Assembly (NCBI RefSeq): GCF_003991565.1
Contig: NZ_CP032819.1
Coordinates: 4,836,001 to 4,900,000, forward strand
Direction: 5' to 3'
Length of the DNA stretch: 64,000 nt
From: Butyricimonas faecalis
GTDB taxonomy: Bacteria; Bacteroidota; Bacteroidia; Bacteroidales; Marinifilaceae
Part shown: in pieces, positions 1-9,738 of the stretch
Layout of the letters: each line of letters opens with the position of its first letter
How positions within the stretch are numbered: position 1 is the first letter of the stretch
Position numbers and translations under genes: made by a program
The notes under the pieces: generated by a model
The model's input: only the letters and a program-made list of their open reading frames with translations
Databases searched by the model: none
Told to the model about the DNA's origin: nothing

Positions 1-190
1 GAAATCGTAATATAAAGTTTTGTGATATAAAAAGACAAAGGTTGGATAGAAGCGAGTGTTTTCGAGGTGATATATGAAAAATGGCGATAAGTGTAGGTCT
101 GTTTGAATTATTTTATATTTTTGAAGATCAGTAAACGAGCGTTTAATGTATTTTGAAATGACATAGCATTTAAGACGTAAGAAGTTGGAT

Positions 191-769
191 ATGAGTTTAA
201 ATGAAGATCAGTCGTATATTTCGGGGTTACGGAAGCGAGATACCCAAACTTATGAGGTCGTATTTAAAAAATACTATCAGCCACTTGTTATGTTTGTCAT
301 GCGTCATGTTGGAAATGAGGATGTAGCGAAAGATATTGTACAAGATATTTTCTTTAAATTATTTGAAGGTAGTCGTTCTCTTCCTGATGATTTTCTGTTG
401 AAATCATGGTTTTATAGGGTTGCTCGTAATGCAGCGGTAGATTATCTTCGTCATCTGCAAGTGGAGGATAAGTACAAGTTTTTGATGGCAGAAGCGATGA
501 TTAGTATCTCGGATATAGATGAAGAGATTGATGAGCAAGTGTATGCTAAAGTGAATTTAGCTATAGAAAGTTTACCGGAACAATGCAGGTTGATTATTAA
601 GTTGAATGTATTGGAAGGGAAAAAGTATCAAGAGATTGCAGAAGAATTAGGAATCACGGTTAACACGATTCGTACGCAGGTGTCCAGGGGATATAAAAAA
701 TTGCGAGATATTCTCTCGGGAGTGGTTGATTCTTCTGTTTTGTTTTTCATATTTTTGAAAAATAGATAG
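191..769 (+). CDS. ECF-type RNA polymerase sigma factor, SusC/FecR-linked
   Basis: Sigma-70 family factor of the extracytoplasmic-function type, about 192 aa, expected to direct RNA polymerase to the neighbouring fecR-susC promoter once released by FecR. Region 2 is visible near residues 20-90 (YYQPLVMFVMRHVG, DIVQDIFFKLFE, SWFYRVARNAAVDYLR). Region 4 lies near residues 125-175 (LPEQCRLIIKLNVLEGKKYQEIAEELGITVNTIRTQ), a typical helix-turn-helix. ATG at 191 is preferred; an in-frame TTG at 185 is possible. A -7-like TATTTTTG lies at 116-123 but without a matching -33 TTG. The fecR gene follows after 225 bp, and the pair is paralogous to the pair at 16354-18122. The family call is secure; the target promoter is inferred. 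Confidence 0.93.
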   Translation: MSLNEDQSYISGLRKRDTQTYEVVFKKYYQPLVMFVMRHVGNEDVAKDIVQDIFFKLFEGSRSLPDDFLLKSWFYRVARNAAVDYLRHLQVEDKYKFLMAEAMISISDIDEEIDEQVYAKVNLAIESLPEQCRLIIKLNVLEGKKYQEIAEELGITVNTIRTQVSRGYKKLRDILSGVVDSSVLFFIFLKNR

Positions 770-994
770 CAGATTCGTTCATGTTATTTGGTCTATTTAC
801 AGGCTATTCAATTTGATTTTGTTTTGAAATTTATGGTGTATTCGTGTGATACCAGTTAAACTTGTTTATAAATACAATACGGTATAAATCAGGTGTTTCA
901 AAAAATGTTTTTTATTTTTTAGTAAAAAGGTTGAAATCCTTGTCGCACAAAATAAACGACTGCTCGTTATAGGTGTGTTTTTAAGGCAGAAATT

Positions 995-2164
995 ATGAAA
1001 GATAAAACAATACCGGCTAGATTGATTTACCGAAAGATTGAGGGAAGGCTTTCTGCGGTGGAGGAGGAACGTTTTGAAACATGGCTAAAGGAGGGACGGG
1101 AGCATCGGGAATACTACGAGCGGATGCGGAGTATGTATCAGCAAGAGAATATACAGGAGGTTGCGATAGGGAAAATTCAGGATGCATGGGAGATGTTTGA
1201 AAAACGTGTACAAGGACGGTTGCGCATGAAGAGAAAACGGTATTGGATGTGGGGTGTGAGTGTTGCTGCATCCGTTGTGGTTGTATTTTGTTTGATAATA
1301 TATTACCACTCCGATACGGGACAGGATGTAAATATTGCCGTACAGAATATCGTGCCGGGGCAGTACAATGCTATTTTGGAAATGGCAGACGGGGCCACGT
1401 ATCATTTGGGAGGGCACCAAGGCTCTTTGCAAGAGAAAACGGGGAGGCAGATAAAGATTGATACGTCGCTGGTGAGTTATCTGCCTGTGGATGATAAGCA
1501 GGAAACTCCTAAAGAGATTGTGTACAACAAATTGAGCATACCGAGAGGGGGAGAGTACCGGATTGAGTTGGAAGATGGAACAAAAATATGGATGAATTCG
1601 GAATCTCGTTTACGGTATCCAGTTGCTTTTTTTAATGATACACGTGAAGTGTATTTAGAGGGAGAGGCTTATTTTGAGGTGCAACGGGATGCGAATAGAC
1701 CCTTTATTGTTCATGCCGGGGAGCAAAAAGTGACCGTATTGGGAACGAGTTTTGGTATTAGCTGTTATGCCAGCGAGGTAAATGATTACACAACGTTGGT
1801 TTCAGGAAAAGTAAAAGTTGATTTTGAGCGAGGGAAACAAAGTTTTGTTTTGGAACCGGGAATGCAGGTTGCATATGATAAAAAGAGTGGTATTGCCACG
1901 GAGAGAAAAGTGGACGTTGCGGAATTCGTAGCTTGGAAAAATGGGAAATATGTATTTAAACAGAAGCGTTTGGAGGATATTTTGTCCACCCTGTCCAGGT
2001 GGTATGATTTTGAAGTGTTCTATCAGAACGAGGATGTGAAAGAGAGCTTGTTCTCTGGTGAGTTGAGGCGGTTTGATGATTTTAATTATTTGTTGCGATT
2101 AATAGAACGCACGAGTGACGTGAAGTTTATAATAGATAAAAAAGTAGTACGAGTTATGAAGTAA
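995..2164 (+). CDS. FecR-family anti-sigma factor
   Basis: Inner-membrane anti-sigma regulator of 389 aa that should hold the ECF factor of 191-769 and relay the signal from the SusC receptor downstream. The cytoplasmic N-terminal part (about 1-80) carries the DUF4880-like sigma-binding helices. One membrane segment lies near residues 83-104 after a basic stretch (RMKRKRYW). The periplasmic FecR domain follows, with the typical SIPRGGEYRIELEDGTKIWMN start, the EVYLEGEAYFEV strand and a VTVLGTSFGI strand; a C-terminal STN-like segment (RLEDILSTLSRWYDFEVFY) ends it. The SusC gene starts 90 bp downstream after two stem-loops. A TTGTCGC box at 940-946 resembles one upstream of the second fecR. 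Confidence 0.95.
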   Translation: MKDKTIPARLIYRKIEGRLSAVEEERFETWLKEGREHREYYERMRSMYQQENIQEVAIGKIQDAWEMFEKRVQGRLRMKRKRYWMWGVSVAASVVVVFCLIIYYHSDTGQDVNIAVQNIVPGQYNAILEMADGATYHLGGHQGSLQEKTGRQIKIDTSLVSYLPVDDKQETPKEIVYNKLSIPRGGEYRIELEDGTKIWMNSESRLRYPVAFFNDTREVYLEGEAYFEVQRDANRPFIVHAGEQKVTVLGTSFGISCYASEVNDYTTLVSGKVKVDFERGKQSFVLEPGMQVAYDKKSGIATERKVDVAEFVAWKNGKYVFKQKRLEDILSTLSRWYDFEVFYQNEDVKESLFSGELRRFDDFNYLLRLIERTSDVKFIIDKKVVRVMK

Positions 2165-2173
2165 ATAATGAAA

Positions 2174-2227
2174 CAGGAGAATACAGCAATATTCCCCTGC
2201 TACATAAATAAGCCAGCAAGCTTATTT
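2174..2227 (+). promoter_or_regulatory. tandem stem-loop leader between fecR and susC, locus 1
   Basis: Hairpin 1 pairs 2174-2183 with 2190-2199 (10 bp, one A-C mismatch, loop CAGCAA). Hairpin 2 pairs 2206-2213 with 2220-2227 (8 bp, perfect, loop CAGCAA again). Six bases separate them and 27 bases follow before the susC ATG. The second SusC locus (18126-18179) has the same arrangement with different stem sequence. No U-tract follows, so a simple terminator is unlikely; mRNA processing, stability or translational control fits better. The function is inferred. Confidence 0.6.
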
Positions 2228-2254
2228 GATTGTTTAATTTTACAACACAAATTT

Positions 2255-5200
2255 ATGAAAAAAAGAGGTAAACTGTACACACCTTTCCAAAAAAGGTGGT
2301 ATCTAAAAATTCTTTTGTTAATGAAGCACCTTTGTATTTTTTTGTTCGTGTTCAATTTCGGGTTGAATGCAGCTGTTCACTCGCAAAACCAGCGAGTAAG
2401 TATTGAGTTGAAACATGCGAGTATCGAGGATTTGATCGTAGCGATCAAGAGCCAGTGTGACATGGGATTTTTGTATGATTACAACAAAACGAAATCGGTG
2501 AAAAATATTACGGTAAACATGCGAAATGTTTTGTTGTCGGAAGTTTTAAGCGAGGCGTTGAAAGGAACGGGATTTGTGGCGGAGATCGAGAATAGTATGA
2601 TTATTATTAAAGAGGCTCCATTGAACCAGCAGAAAGAAGCCCGTATAATTAAAGGGCGTGTAACGGATCATAAAAAAAATCCGCTACCGGGAGTGACGGT
2701 TTTGATTAAGGGAACATCTATCGGTGTAGTGACGGATACGGCAGGTGTGTATAAAGTTACGTTGCCGGAGCAGAAAGAAATTACACTTGTATATTCTTTT
2801 GTAGGAATGCTTACTAAAGAAGTAAAGGTTACTAATCAAAAAGAAGTAAACGTAATTTTAGAAGAAGATATTGAAAATCTTGAAGAGGTCGTTGTGACAG
2901 GATTTAGTAATATTCGAAGTTCAAGTTTTACGGGAAACTCTGTTACCGTGAAAAAAGATGACTTATTGAAGGTATATATTACAAATGTAATAAAGGCTAT
3001 TCAGGCATTTGATCCTTCTTTTAGGATTAAAGAAAATAATCGTTGGGGATCGGATCCTAATGCAATACCGGAAGTGTACATTCGCGGAGAATCTGGCATT
3101 GCTTCAACCAAACAATTGGATCGTGATCCTTTGTCCAAATCGAATTTGGTTGACAATCCTAATTTACCTACGTTTATAATGGATGGTTTTGAAATTAGTG
3201 TGACAAAATTGTATGATTATGACCCAAACCGGATCGAGTCGATTACCATTCTGAAAGATGCCGCGGCAACAGCCTTGTATGGTTCCCGTGCTGCTAATGG
3301 CGTTGTTATTATTACGACTGTCACTCCTAAAGCGGGTAAGATGAATGTGTCTTATAATTTTGTTGCAGATTTAACAATGCCGGATTTAAGCGATTACGAT
3401 CTATTGAATGCCAAGGAAAAGTTGGAAGTTGAACGTTTAGCTGGATGTTATGATTATGATCCGAATTCAAATTATAAGAGAGATATTTTTACCTTAGAAA
3501 AGGAGTATAATGAGAAGTTGGCAGCGGTGAAAAAAGGAGTTGATACGTATTGGTTATCAAAACCTCTTCATACGGTCCTTAATCATAAACACAGTTTATA
3601 TCTTGACGGGGGAAGTGATAGTTTCCGTTTTGGTTTTGATTTACAGTATACAAATCAAGATGGTGTAATGAAAGGGTCTATTCGGGATCGTGTGGGGACT
3701 GGAATCTTTGTTCAATATACGTATAAATCTTTGTCCATACGAAATGATATTTCTTTCTTGATCACAAAATCTAAAGAGTCTCCTTATGGTGATTTTTCAA
3801 AGTTTGCAAAACAGTTACCATATAATGAGTATAAGGATGAAAATGGAAATTATTTAGAACATGTAAGAGATTGGTCATCATTTAGTTCAAGAATCGAAAA
3901 TCCGCTTTATGAGCCAAGTTTGAGTAGTTTTGATAAGTCTTCTGCAGAGGAATTGGTAAATAATTTCTCAATCAACTGGAAAATATTTCCGAATTTGTTA
4001 TTAAAAGGGCAGATTAGTTTAACTAGAGGCTATGACGAAAGTAAACGTTTTATTGATCCTTTGTCTAAGAGAAATTCAAATAATTTGTCTTTAACCAATT
4101 TATTGTCTGGTGAATTGTATCTATCTGAAGGTAAAAATTTCACATATGATATGAATACAACTCTTTCTTATAATGGAGCTATTGGAGAGCATATGATTAA
4201 TGCTTTGGCCGGAATTAGCATTAAACAGACAGATACAAGATCAGAGAGTTCAAATTATCGAGGTTTTCCATCCGGAGAATTATCTTCTCCAGAATACGCA
4301 AAAGAACAGGTTGATAAAACATCACATAGCGAAGCAAGTAATCGATTGGTGGGTTTTTTAGCAACAATGAATTATTCTTATAAAGATATTTATTTGTTGG
4401 ATGCCTCAGTACGTGTGGATGGGTCTTCTGCTTTTGGTGCCAACAAGCGTTATGCTCCTTTTTGGTCTACTGGAATAGGGATTAATCTTCATAAATTTGA
4501 TTTTATTCAGAATCTTGGATTTGTAAATCAATTAAAGATAAGGGGCTCTTTTGGTCAGACAGGAAAAGTGAATTTCCCTGCCTATGCAGCAAGAACTAGT
4601 TATCAAGTGTTTACTGATGAGTGGTATAAAACCGGATATGGGGCCGTATTAAAAGCCTTGGGAAATAAAAATTTGACTTGGGAAACAACAAACACATTGG
4701 ATATTGGGGGAGAGATTTCATTATTCGATGATTTTATTTATTTGAAAGGGAGTTATTATGATAAAAAAACAGTGGATTTAGTTACTGATGTAACGGTACC
4801 TACTTCAACTGGTTTTACTTCTTATCGGGATAATATAGGAGAAGTTTCTAATAGAGGATTTGAGTTAGATTTACGGATTCATGTTATTCGAAGGAAAGAT
4901 ATGAGTTTAATTGTTAATGCTAATTTGGCTCATAATAAGAATAAAATATTGAAAATATCTGAAAGTCTGAAAGCATATAATAGACGTGTTCAGGAGAAAT
5001 TTGAAAACGCAACGGCTTATGACAGTGAGGTTGCAGAACCGTTTTTACAATATGAAGAAGGAGGTTCTTTAAATTCGATTTGGGGAGTACGATCTATGGG
5101 CATAAATCCTGCTGATGGACAAGAGGTATATATTGCAAAAGATGGTTCGGTAACTAATAAATGGCTTGCTTCTAATCAAGTTGTTTTGGGAAATACAGAC

Positions 5201-5665
5201 CCAGGAGCACAAGGGTCAATCGGATTTAATTTTGTATATAAACAATTTTCTGTCTTTACAAGTTTTATGTATGAATTCGGGGGAGACCGTTATAATCAGA
5301 CTTTAGTGGATAAGGTTGAAAATGTGGATATTTATAAAGAAAATGTAGATAAGCGAGTATTGACAAGTCGTTGGCAAAAACCCGGAGATAAGGTGAAGTA
5401 TAAGTCTATTGTTAATGATAGAGGTTCTGTAGAAATAACAAGACCAACTTCTCGTTTCGTGCAGCAGTATAATGCATTGTCTTGGACTTCTTTGGAGTTA
5501 GGATATGATTTTGGTACAAGAATAACAAATAGGTTAAGTATGAGTATGATTCGTTTAACATTAGGTATGAGTGATTTATTTCATTTATCTAATGTGAAAC
5601 AAGAACGCGGATTAAGTTATCCTTTTGCCCGTACCGTGAATTTTTCTCTGAAAATGGCTTTTTAG
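2255..5665 (+). CDS. SusC/RagA-type TonB-dependent receptor with STN signalling domain
   Basis: Outer-membrane active importer of about 1136 aa, working with the SusD lipoprotein encoded next. A signal peptide with a hydrophobic core near LCIFLFVFNFGLNAAV is followed by an STN (secretin/TonB N-terminal) domain (VSIELKHASIEDLIVAIKSQ), which senses loading and signals to FecR. Then come a carboxypeptidase-like beta sandwich (IKGRVTDHKKNPLPGVTVLIKG), the TonB-box/plug (EEVVVTGF, ILKDAAATALYGSRAANGVV) and a 22-strand barrel ending in FSLKMAF with the C-terminal aromatic residue. ATG at 2255 is chosen because the signal peptide starts there; the frame is open back to 2168 but that part is the hairpin leader. 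The substrate is unknown, as no carbohydrate-active enzyme is nearby. Confidence 0.95.
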   Translation: MKKRGKLYTPFQKRWYLKILLLMKHLCIFLFVFNFGLNAAVHSQNQRVSIELKHASIEDLIVAIKSQCDMGFLYDYNKTKSVKNITVNMRNVLLSEVLSEALKGTGFVAEIENSMIIIKEAPLNQQKEARIIKGRVTDHKKNPLPGVTVLIKGTSIGVVTDTAGVYKVTLPEQKEITLVYSFVGMLTKEVKVTNQKEVNVILEEDIENLEEVVVTGFSNIRSSSFTGNSVTVKKDDLLKVYITNVIKAIQAFDPSFRIKENNRWGSDPNAIPEVYIRGESGIASTKQLDRDPLSKSNLVDNPNLPTFIMDGFEISVTKLYDYDPNRIESITILKDAAATALYGSRAANGVVIITTVTPKAGKMNVSYNFVADLTMPDLSDYDLLNAKEKLEVERLAGCYDYDPNSNYKRDIFTLEKEYNEKLAAVKKGVDTYWLSKPLHTVLNHKHSLYLDGGSDSFRFGFDLQYTNQDGVMKGSIRDRVGTGIFVQYTYKSLSIRNDISFLITKSKESPYGDFSKFAKQLPYNEYKDENGNYLEHVRDWSSFSSRIENPLYEPSLSSFDKSSAEELVNNFSINWKIFPNLLLKGQISLTRGYDESKRFIDPLSKRNSNNLSLTNLLSGELYLSEGKNFTYDMNTTLSYNGAIGEHMINALAGISIKQTDTRSESSNYRGFPSGELSSPEYAKEQVDKTSHSEASNRLVGFLATMNYSYKDIYLLDASVRVDGSSAFGANKRYAPFWSTGIGINLHKFDFIQNLGFVNQLKIRGSFGQTGKVNFPAYAARTSYQVFTDEWYKTGYGAVLKALGNKNLTWETTNTLDIGGEISLFDDFIYLKGSYYDKKTVDLVTDVTVPTSTGFTSYRDNIGEVSNRGFELDLRIHVIRRKDMSLIVNANLAHNKNKILKISESLKAYNRRVQEKFENATAYDSEVAEPFLQYEEGGSLNSIWGVRSMGINPADGQEVYIAKDGSVTNKWLASNQVVLGNTDPGAQGSIGFNFVYKQFSVFTSFMYEFGGDRYNQTLVDKVENVDIYKENVDKRVLTSRWQKPGDKVKYKSIVNDRGSVEITRPTSRFVQQYNALSWTSLELGYDFGTRITNRLSMSMIRLTLGMSDLFHLSNVKQERGLSYPFARTVNFSLKMAF

Positions 5666-5680
5666 TGAGTTTAGTTTAAA

Positions 5681-7171
5681 ATGAAAAAGAAAGATATTAT
5701 GAAAATAAAGAGGTACTTTTTCTTTTCTTTGTTGGTGTTGTTTGCATCATGTTCCGATTGGCTTGATGTTACGCCGAAAGATATAGTTGATGAAGAAGAT
5801 TTATTAAAGTCTCATTTGGGATATCGAAATGCTCTTAACGGAATCTATAAGCAAATGGGAGAGACAGGAATGTATGGAAAGGAACTGACGTGGGGATTTG
5901 TTGATGTATTGGCAAATCCGTATTATTTAGGTTCCAATTATATAGGTCGATATCATACATATTATAAGGTTGCTAATTATAAATATACAGATTCTGAGGT
6001 AAAAAGCTATATTGAAAAGGTTTGGACTTTAGCTTATAATTCGATAGCTAATTGTAATAATATTATTGGGACTATTGAGAATGTTGATTCTACGATGTTT
6101 CCCATGGGAAATGTGGAGAAAAATTTAATTATGGGAGAGGCTTACGGTCTCCGGGCTCTTTTACACTTTGATATGTTGCGTTTGTTTGCGCCGGCACCGA
6201 TAATGGATGATAATAATTTGTATATACCTTATTTTGATAAATTCCCTTCTTACGGGGAGAATAATTTGACTGTAACGGAAGTCTTGAATAAGGTGGTGAC
6301 CGATTTGATAAAGGCTCGAGATTTAGTTGCTTCCTATGACACACTTTCAGACGAAAATATTCTTCGATTGACTGTAAATGGTGGAAATTTTGATGTAAAG
6401 GAAGGATCAACAAATTATCAGCCTGATGATGTCTTTTATGCATACCGAGGGTATCGAATGAATTATCCTGCAATAATTTCATTGCTAGCAAGAGTTTATA
6501 ATTATGCGGGGAAACATGATGAAGCTTTTGAATGTGTTAACGAGATAATGAATTTGAAAGACCCGTATGATAAAGTATTATATAGTTTTCCTACGAGAGA
6601 AAATGTTTTAACAGACCGTAAGATGAAACGGGATTTAATCTTTGCGTTATCCTTTCCCAAATTATACGAGAATTATCTTCCATATGCAACAGATCATGGA
6701 TATTCTTCGGGGGATGCCCGTTTTGTTTTAAAAGATTGGAGTTCGGCATTTGACGATCCTGCTGATTATCGAAAGGACGTGTTATCTACACCTTTAACTT
6801 CGACATCATCCTATTATATGCCTGCTCGCAATATTCAAATTTCTTCAGAAACAAATGACATATGTCCAATTATTCGATATAGTGAATTGTATTATATTTT
6901 GGCAGAATATTATGCGTCGAAAGAAAATTGGAGTGAAGCGGTAAATCAGTTGGATAATGTTCGGGAGGGAAGAAATTGTACGAAAGGTCGTTTGACGAAC
7001 GTGAATAATTATGAATCTTTTAGAACAGAGTTACTAAAAGAGGTGAGAAGAGAATACATTACAGAGGGACAGTTGTTTTTTTATCATAAAAAGTTGAATG
7101 TGAAATGTTCCAACGTGATGACAATAGAAGATTTTGTTCTTCCTTTGCCTGATAGTGAGAATATTAACTGA
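5681..7171 (+). CDS. SusD/RagB-type nutrient-binding lipoprotein
   Basis: Surface lipoprotein of 496 aa that forms the lid over the SusC barrel encoded 15 bp upstream. The signal peptide ends in the lipobox LFASC (Cys24), followed by the family-typical SDWLDVTPKD. The N-terminal SusD-like helices contain the GYRNALNGIYKQM segment, and the C-terminal RagB part shows IIRYSELYYILAEYYA and ending VLPLPDSENIN. Length is normal for the family. An alternative ATG at 5699 would leave the signal peptide intact. Substrate not determinable. Confidence 0.95.
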   Translation: MKKKDIMKIKRYFFFSLLVLFASCSDWLDVTPKDIVDEEDLLKSHLGYRNALNGIYKQMGETGMYGKELTWGFVDVLANPYYLGSNYIGRYHTYYKVANYKYTDSEVKSYIEKVWTLAYNSIANCNNIIGTIENVDSTMFPMGNVEKNLIMGEAYGLRALLHFDMLRLFAPAPIMDDNNLYIPYFDKFPSYGENNLTVTEVLNKVVTDLIKARDLVASYDTLSDENILRLTVNGGNFDVKEGSTNYQPDDVFYAYRGYRMNYPAIISLLARVYNYAGKHDEAFECVNEIMNLKDPYDKVLYSFPTRENVLTDRKMKRDLIFALSFPKLYENYLPYATDHGYSSGDARFVLKDWSSAFDDPADYRKDVLSTPLTSTSSYYMPARNIQISSETNDICPIIRYSELYYILAEYYASKENWSEAVNQLDNVREGRNCTKGRLTNVNNYESFRTELLKEVRREYITEGQLFFYHKKLNVKCSNVMTIEDFVLPLPDSENIN

Positions 7172-7187
7172 TAAATTTGAAATAAAA

Positions 7188-7913
7188 ATGAAAAAATATA
7201 CATGTTTGTTTTTGTTATTAATAGGCCTTGTATTGCCTCTATGTATACAAAGTTGTAGTACTAGTGAAACAGATGTTTTCGGAAAGGAACGTTTGTTGTA
7301 TTTTGAGCGTCAAGTAAAACGTCCGACCGATTTGTCATATGAATGGGTGCGAGTTGATACTGCAGTTATTTCTGTTACTCATTATCCGGGAGAAGAGAAA
7401 ATCGAACATCCCTTCCGAGTTGTGCTTATTGGTGACACTTTACAAGAAGATGCAGAGTATCGGGTTATAATTGTGGATACCTTGACCAATGCAAGAGAAG
7501 GGATGGTTACTTATCCTGAGAAATTGTATTTTAGAAAAGGGATGGTTATGGATTCTTTGTGGATGACTATTCATACGGGTGAAGTTGAAAAGGATAAAGA
7601 ATTTTATATCACATTGCGTTTAATAGCAAATGAAAATTTCGGTATTGGGTATCGGGGGTATTCTGATGTGAGGCTAAGGTTTAATAATAAAGCAAGTCAA
7701 CCGGAATGGTGGGATAATCGTGTGGAAGAAGTTTATTTAGGAGCTTGGTCAGAAAAGAAGTTTGAGACATTTGTATTGGCAACCGGACTTACTAGTTTTG
7801 AAGGAATGGCTGCTGGAGAGATGAGATTTTATTCGCTGAAAGTGAAAGAATATGTTGGAGCAAATAATGTGACAGAGGATGATGGAACTCCGATGATTAT
7901 TCCGATTTATTAA
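7188..7913 (+). CDS. DUF4843-type SusCD-locus lipoprotein
   Basis: Predicted lipoprotein of 241 aa: signal peptide with core LFLLLIGLVLPLCIQ and lipobox QSC. The body shows the pattern of the DUF4843 family commonly encoded after SusD (LLYFERQVKRPTDLSYEWVRV near the start, then beta-rich sequence and the Trp-rich QPEWWDNRVEEVYLGAWSEKKF). ATG at 7188 gives a proper signal peptide; a longer frame open from 7134 overlaps susD and is not needed. It stands between susD and the PKD-like lipoprotein, the same order as at 23171-23917 in locus 2. It is probably an accessory surface protein of the SusCD complex; exact role unknown. Confidence 0.85.
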   Translation: MKKYTCLFLLLIGLVLPLCIQSCSTSETDVFGKERLLYFERQVKRPTDLSYEWVRVDTAVISVTHYPGEEKIEHPFRVVLIGDTLQEDAEYRVIIVDTLTNAREGMVTYPEKLYFRKGMVMDSLWMTIHTGEVEKDKEFYITLRLIANENFGIGYRGYSDVRLRFNNKASQPEWWDNRVEEVYLGAWSEKKFETFVLATGLTSFEGMAAGEMRFYSLKVKEYVGANNVTEDDGTPMIIPIY

Positions 7914-7934
7914 TTGATAAAATACATTACAAAT

Positions 7935-9560
7935 ATGAAACGAATCAATTATTTCTTCTTCATATTGATAGTTAGCATATGTGTTAGCTGTTATGAAGAT
8001 AAAGGAAATTATGACTATATTGATATTGAGAATATCGAGATTGAGAAATTTGTATCTGTTTATAAAACATTGGGGGATACCGTAAAAATTGAACCTAAAT
8101 TTAATATTGATCTTCCAGAAAATGCTTCTTATCTTTCTTATGAATGGAGTATTGATGGGAAAAAACGTCCGGAAGATCCCAATTGGAATAGTAGAAATTT
8201 CTTTTGGATTGCTGATGAAATTATATCTACGTTTAATCTTATTCTTAAAGTGACAGATGAACGTTATGGAATTAGTTATATGCAACAAGGATATATTTCT
8301 ATTTCCGGAGAGTTTGATGCCTCTTTTTCATGGATGATCCTTTCTGAGCAGGAGGGGAAGACCATGTTATCTTTCTTTAAAACAGTTGATACGGAATGGA
8401 GTGCGGATTGGTCTTCAATGACTATTACAGAGTGGAAAGAATATAAAGATCTGTATCCTTCAAGAAATGGAGGAATCGAGTTAGGACAGGGGCCAATATC
8501 AATGCGGGAACATTATTGTGCGGATTATGATGTTAGGGCTGGGAATATTTGGATATTTTCCGAGAGTGGTGCTGTTGATTTGGAGGGAGTTGGATTAACG
8601 AAAGATATTGATTTAAATCAAACCTTTATGGGAGGAGTTCCCGCTGGAGTTACAATTCAAGGAGGAGTATTCATGATTCAAACAGATGTCGTGTATGACC
8701 AGTATGGACATTTATATTCTCGTGTAAAATCAGATAACCAGTTATTTAATTCTGATTATTTTTTGCCAGAGCCAATGAAGTATGAAGGGAAAATATTAGA
8801 GCAATGTGAACCCGTGCTGGGGCGTTATTTGATGTATACAGCTCGTTATACACCGATTATTGACAAAAAAAATAGTCGTTTATTGGCAATAATTGACGGC
8901 AAAATAAATTGGGATGATGATCCGTTGAAAGGAGCTGCTAATATTATAGAAGTCCCTGGAGCTGCAGTATTAGGGGCCGGAGAAGTTCTACCTGCTAATT
9001 ATATTCCATTAAATGATTTTAGTGGTTATGAAATCGTGTCAATGCAGTATCGAAAATTGACCCCAGTAAATTCGTCTACAACTTATCCTGCGTTTAATAT
9101 TTTGTTTAAAAACGAGAATGGTGATTTGTATTTGGAAGAGTTTGCTCTTGAACGTGAATCAGGAGCAGATGGATACTATATGGAAGTGTCTAACGTAAAA
9201 GTTTTTGAACTGAATGGTCTAGGTGGAATTCCTTCTTCTATGGTGATACCTCCTTATACAACTTCTAATTATGCATTTTTTGCTGTAGGTAATGTTCTAT
9301 ATATGCTAGATAAAGATACTCGGATATTATCAAAGTATTTGGAATTTAATGCTCGAATTACAGCTATGGATGCTGAAAATATGCAACAAAACCAGTATGT
9401 TGCAGTTGGGTTGGAGAATGGAGAATTTCATGTTGTCAATATTGTAAATGCAAAGAATCGTCCGGAAACGGATAGAATTATGTGTTCTTCTAAAGAGCGT
9501 TTTGGAAAAATTCTTCAAATCAATTGGAAGATAGGAAACGGATACAGTAGTTGGAATTAA
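7935..9560 (+). CDS. PKD-like family lipoprotein of the SusCD locus
   Basis: Predicted surface lipoprotein of 541 aa. Signal peptide (INYFFFILIVSICVSC) with the lipobox VSC followed by YEDKGNYDY, the usual start of the PKD-like family found after SusD/DUF4843 genes. An Ig/PKD-like sandwich (about 30-130) contains LSYEWSIDGKKRP, and the rest is beta-rich and may form a propeller-like body (SWMILSEQEGKTMLSFF, IVEVPGAAVLGAGEVLPANYIPL-like repeats). ATG 7935 chosen over TTG 7914. Co-linear with locus 2 (23941-25530). Likely binds substrate or stabilises the transporter; no catalytic motif seen. Confidence 0.82.
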   Translation: MKRINYFFFILIVSICVSCYEDKGNYDYIDIENIEIEKFVSVYKTLGDTVKIEPKFNIDLPENASYLSYEWSIDGKKRPEDPNWNSRNFFWIADEIISTFNLILKVTDERYGISYMQQGYISISGEFDASFSWMILSEQEGKTMLSFFKTVDTEWSADWSSMTITEWKEYKDLYPSRNGGIELGQGPISMREHYCADYDVRAGNIWIFSESGAVDLEGVGLTKDIDLNQTFMGGVPAGVTIQGGVFMIQTDVVYDQYGHLYSRVKSDNQLFNSDYFLPEPMKYEGKILEQCEPVLGRYLMYTARYTPIIDKKNSRLLAIIDGKINWDDDPLKGAANIIEVPGAAVLGAGEVLPANYIPLNDFSGYEIVSMQYRKLTPVNSSTTYPAFNILFKNENGDLYLEEFALERESGADGYYMEVSNVKVFELNGLGGIPSSMVIPPYTTSNYAFFAVGNVLYMLDKDTRILSKYLEFNARITAMDAENMQQNQYVAVGLENGEFHVVNIVNAKNRPETDRIMCSSKERFGKILQINWKIGNGYSSWN

Positions 9561-9738
9561 TAGAAATGCCGTGACTTGAATTATTCACGAAGGTCTTGTT
9601 TGTAAAAGTTTGGGTTGATAAGAGAATCCTTTCATGAACGGATAAAGGTTGGGGTGGGATTTTGACTTATGAACAAGATCTTTGTGTATCTATTCTTGGG
9701 GTGTTTTTTGATTTGGTGCGTGCTTCTTGATTAAAAAA
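9561..9738. other. gap between SusCD locus 1 and the first ABC cassette
   Basis: About 180 bp with no gene. A weak 5-bp inverted repeat (CGTGA/TCACG) occurs just after the lipoprotein stop, too short to call a terminator. Read-through from the SusCD locus into the ABC cassettes is therefore possible. No convincing -33/-7 pair was found. Confidence 0.4.

Noticed and set aside
7749..8288. 179-codon minus-strand frame across the DUF4843/PKD-like junction
   Set aside because: Ile/Phe/Asn-rich antisense of AT-rich coding sequence, spanning two well-supported genes.
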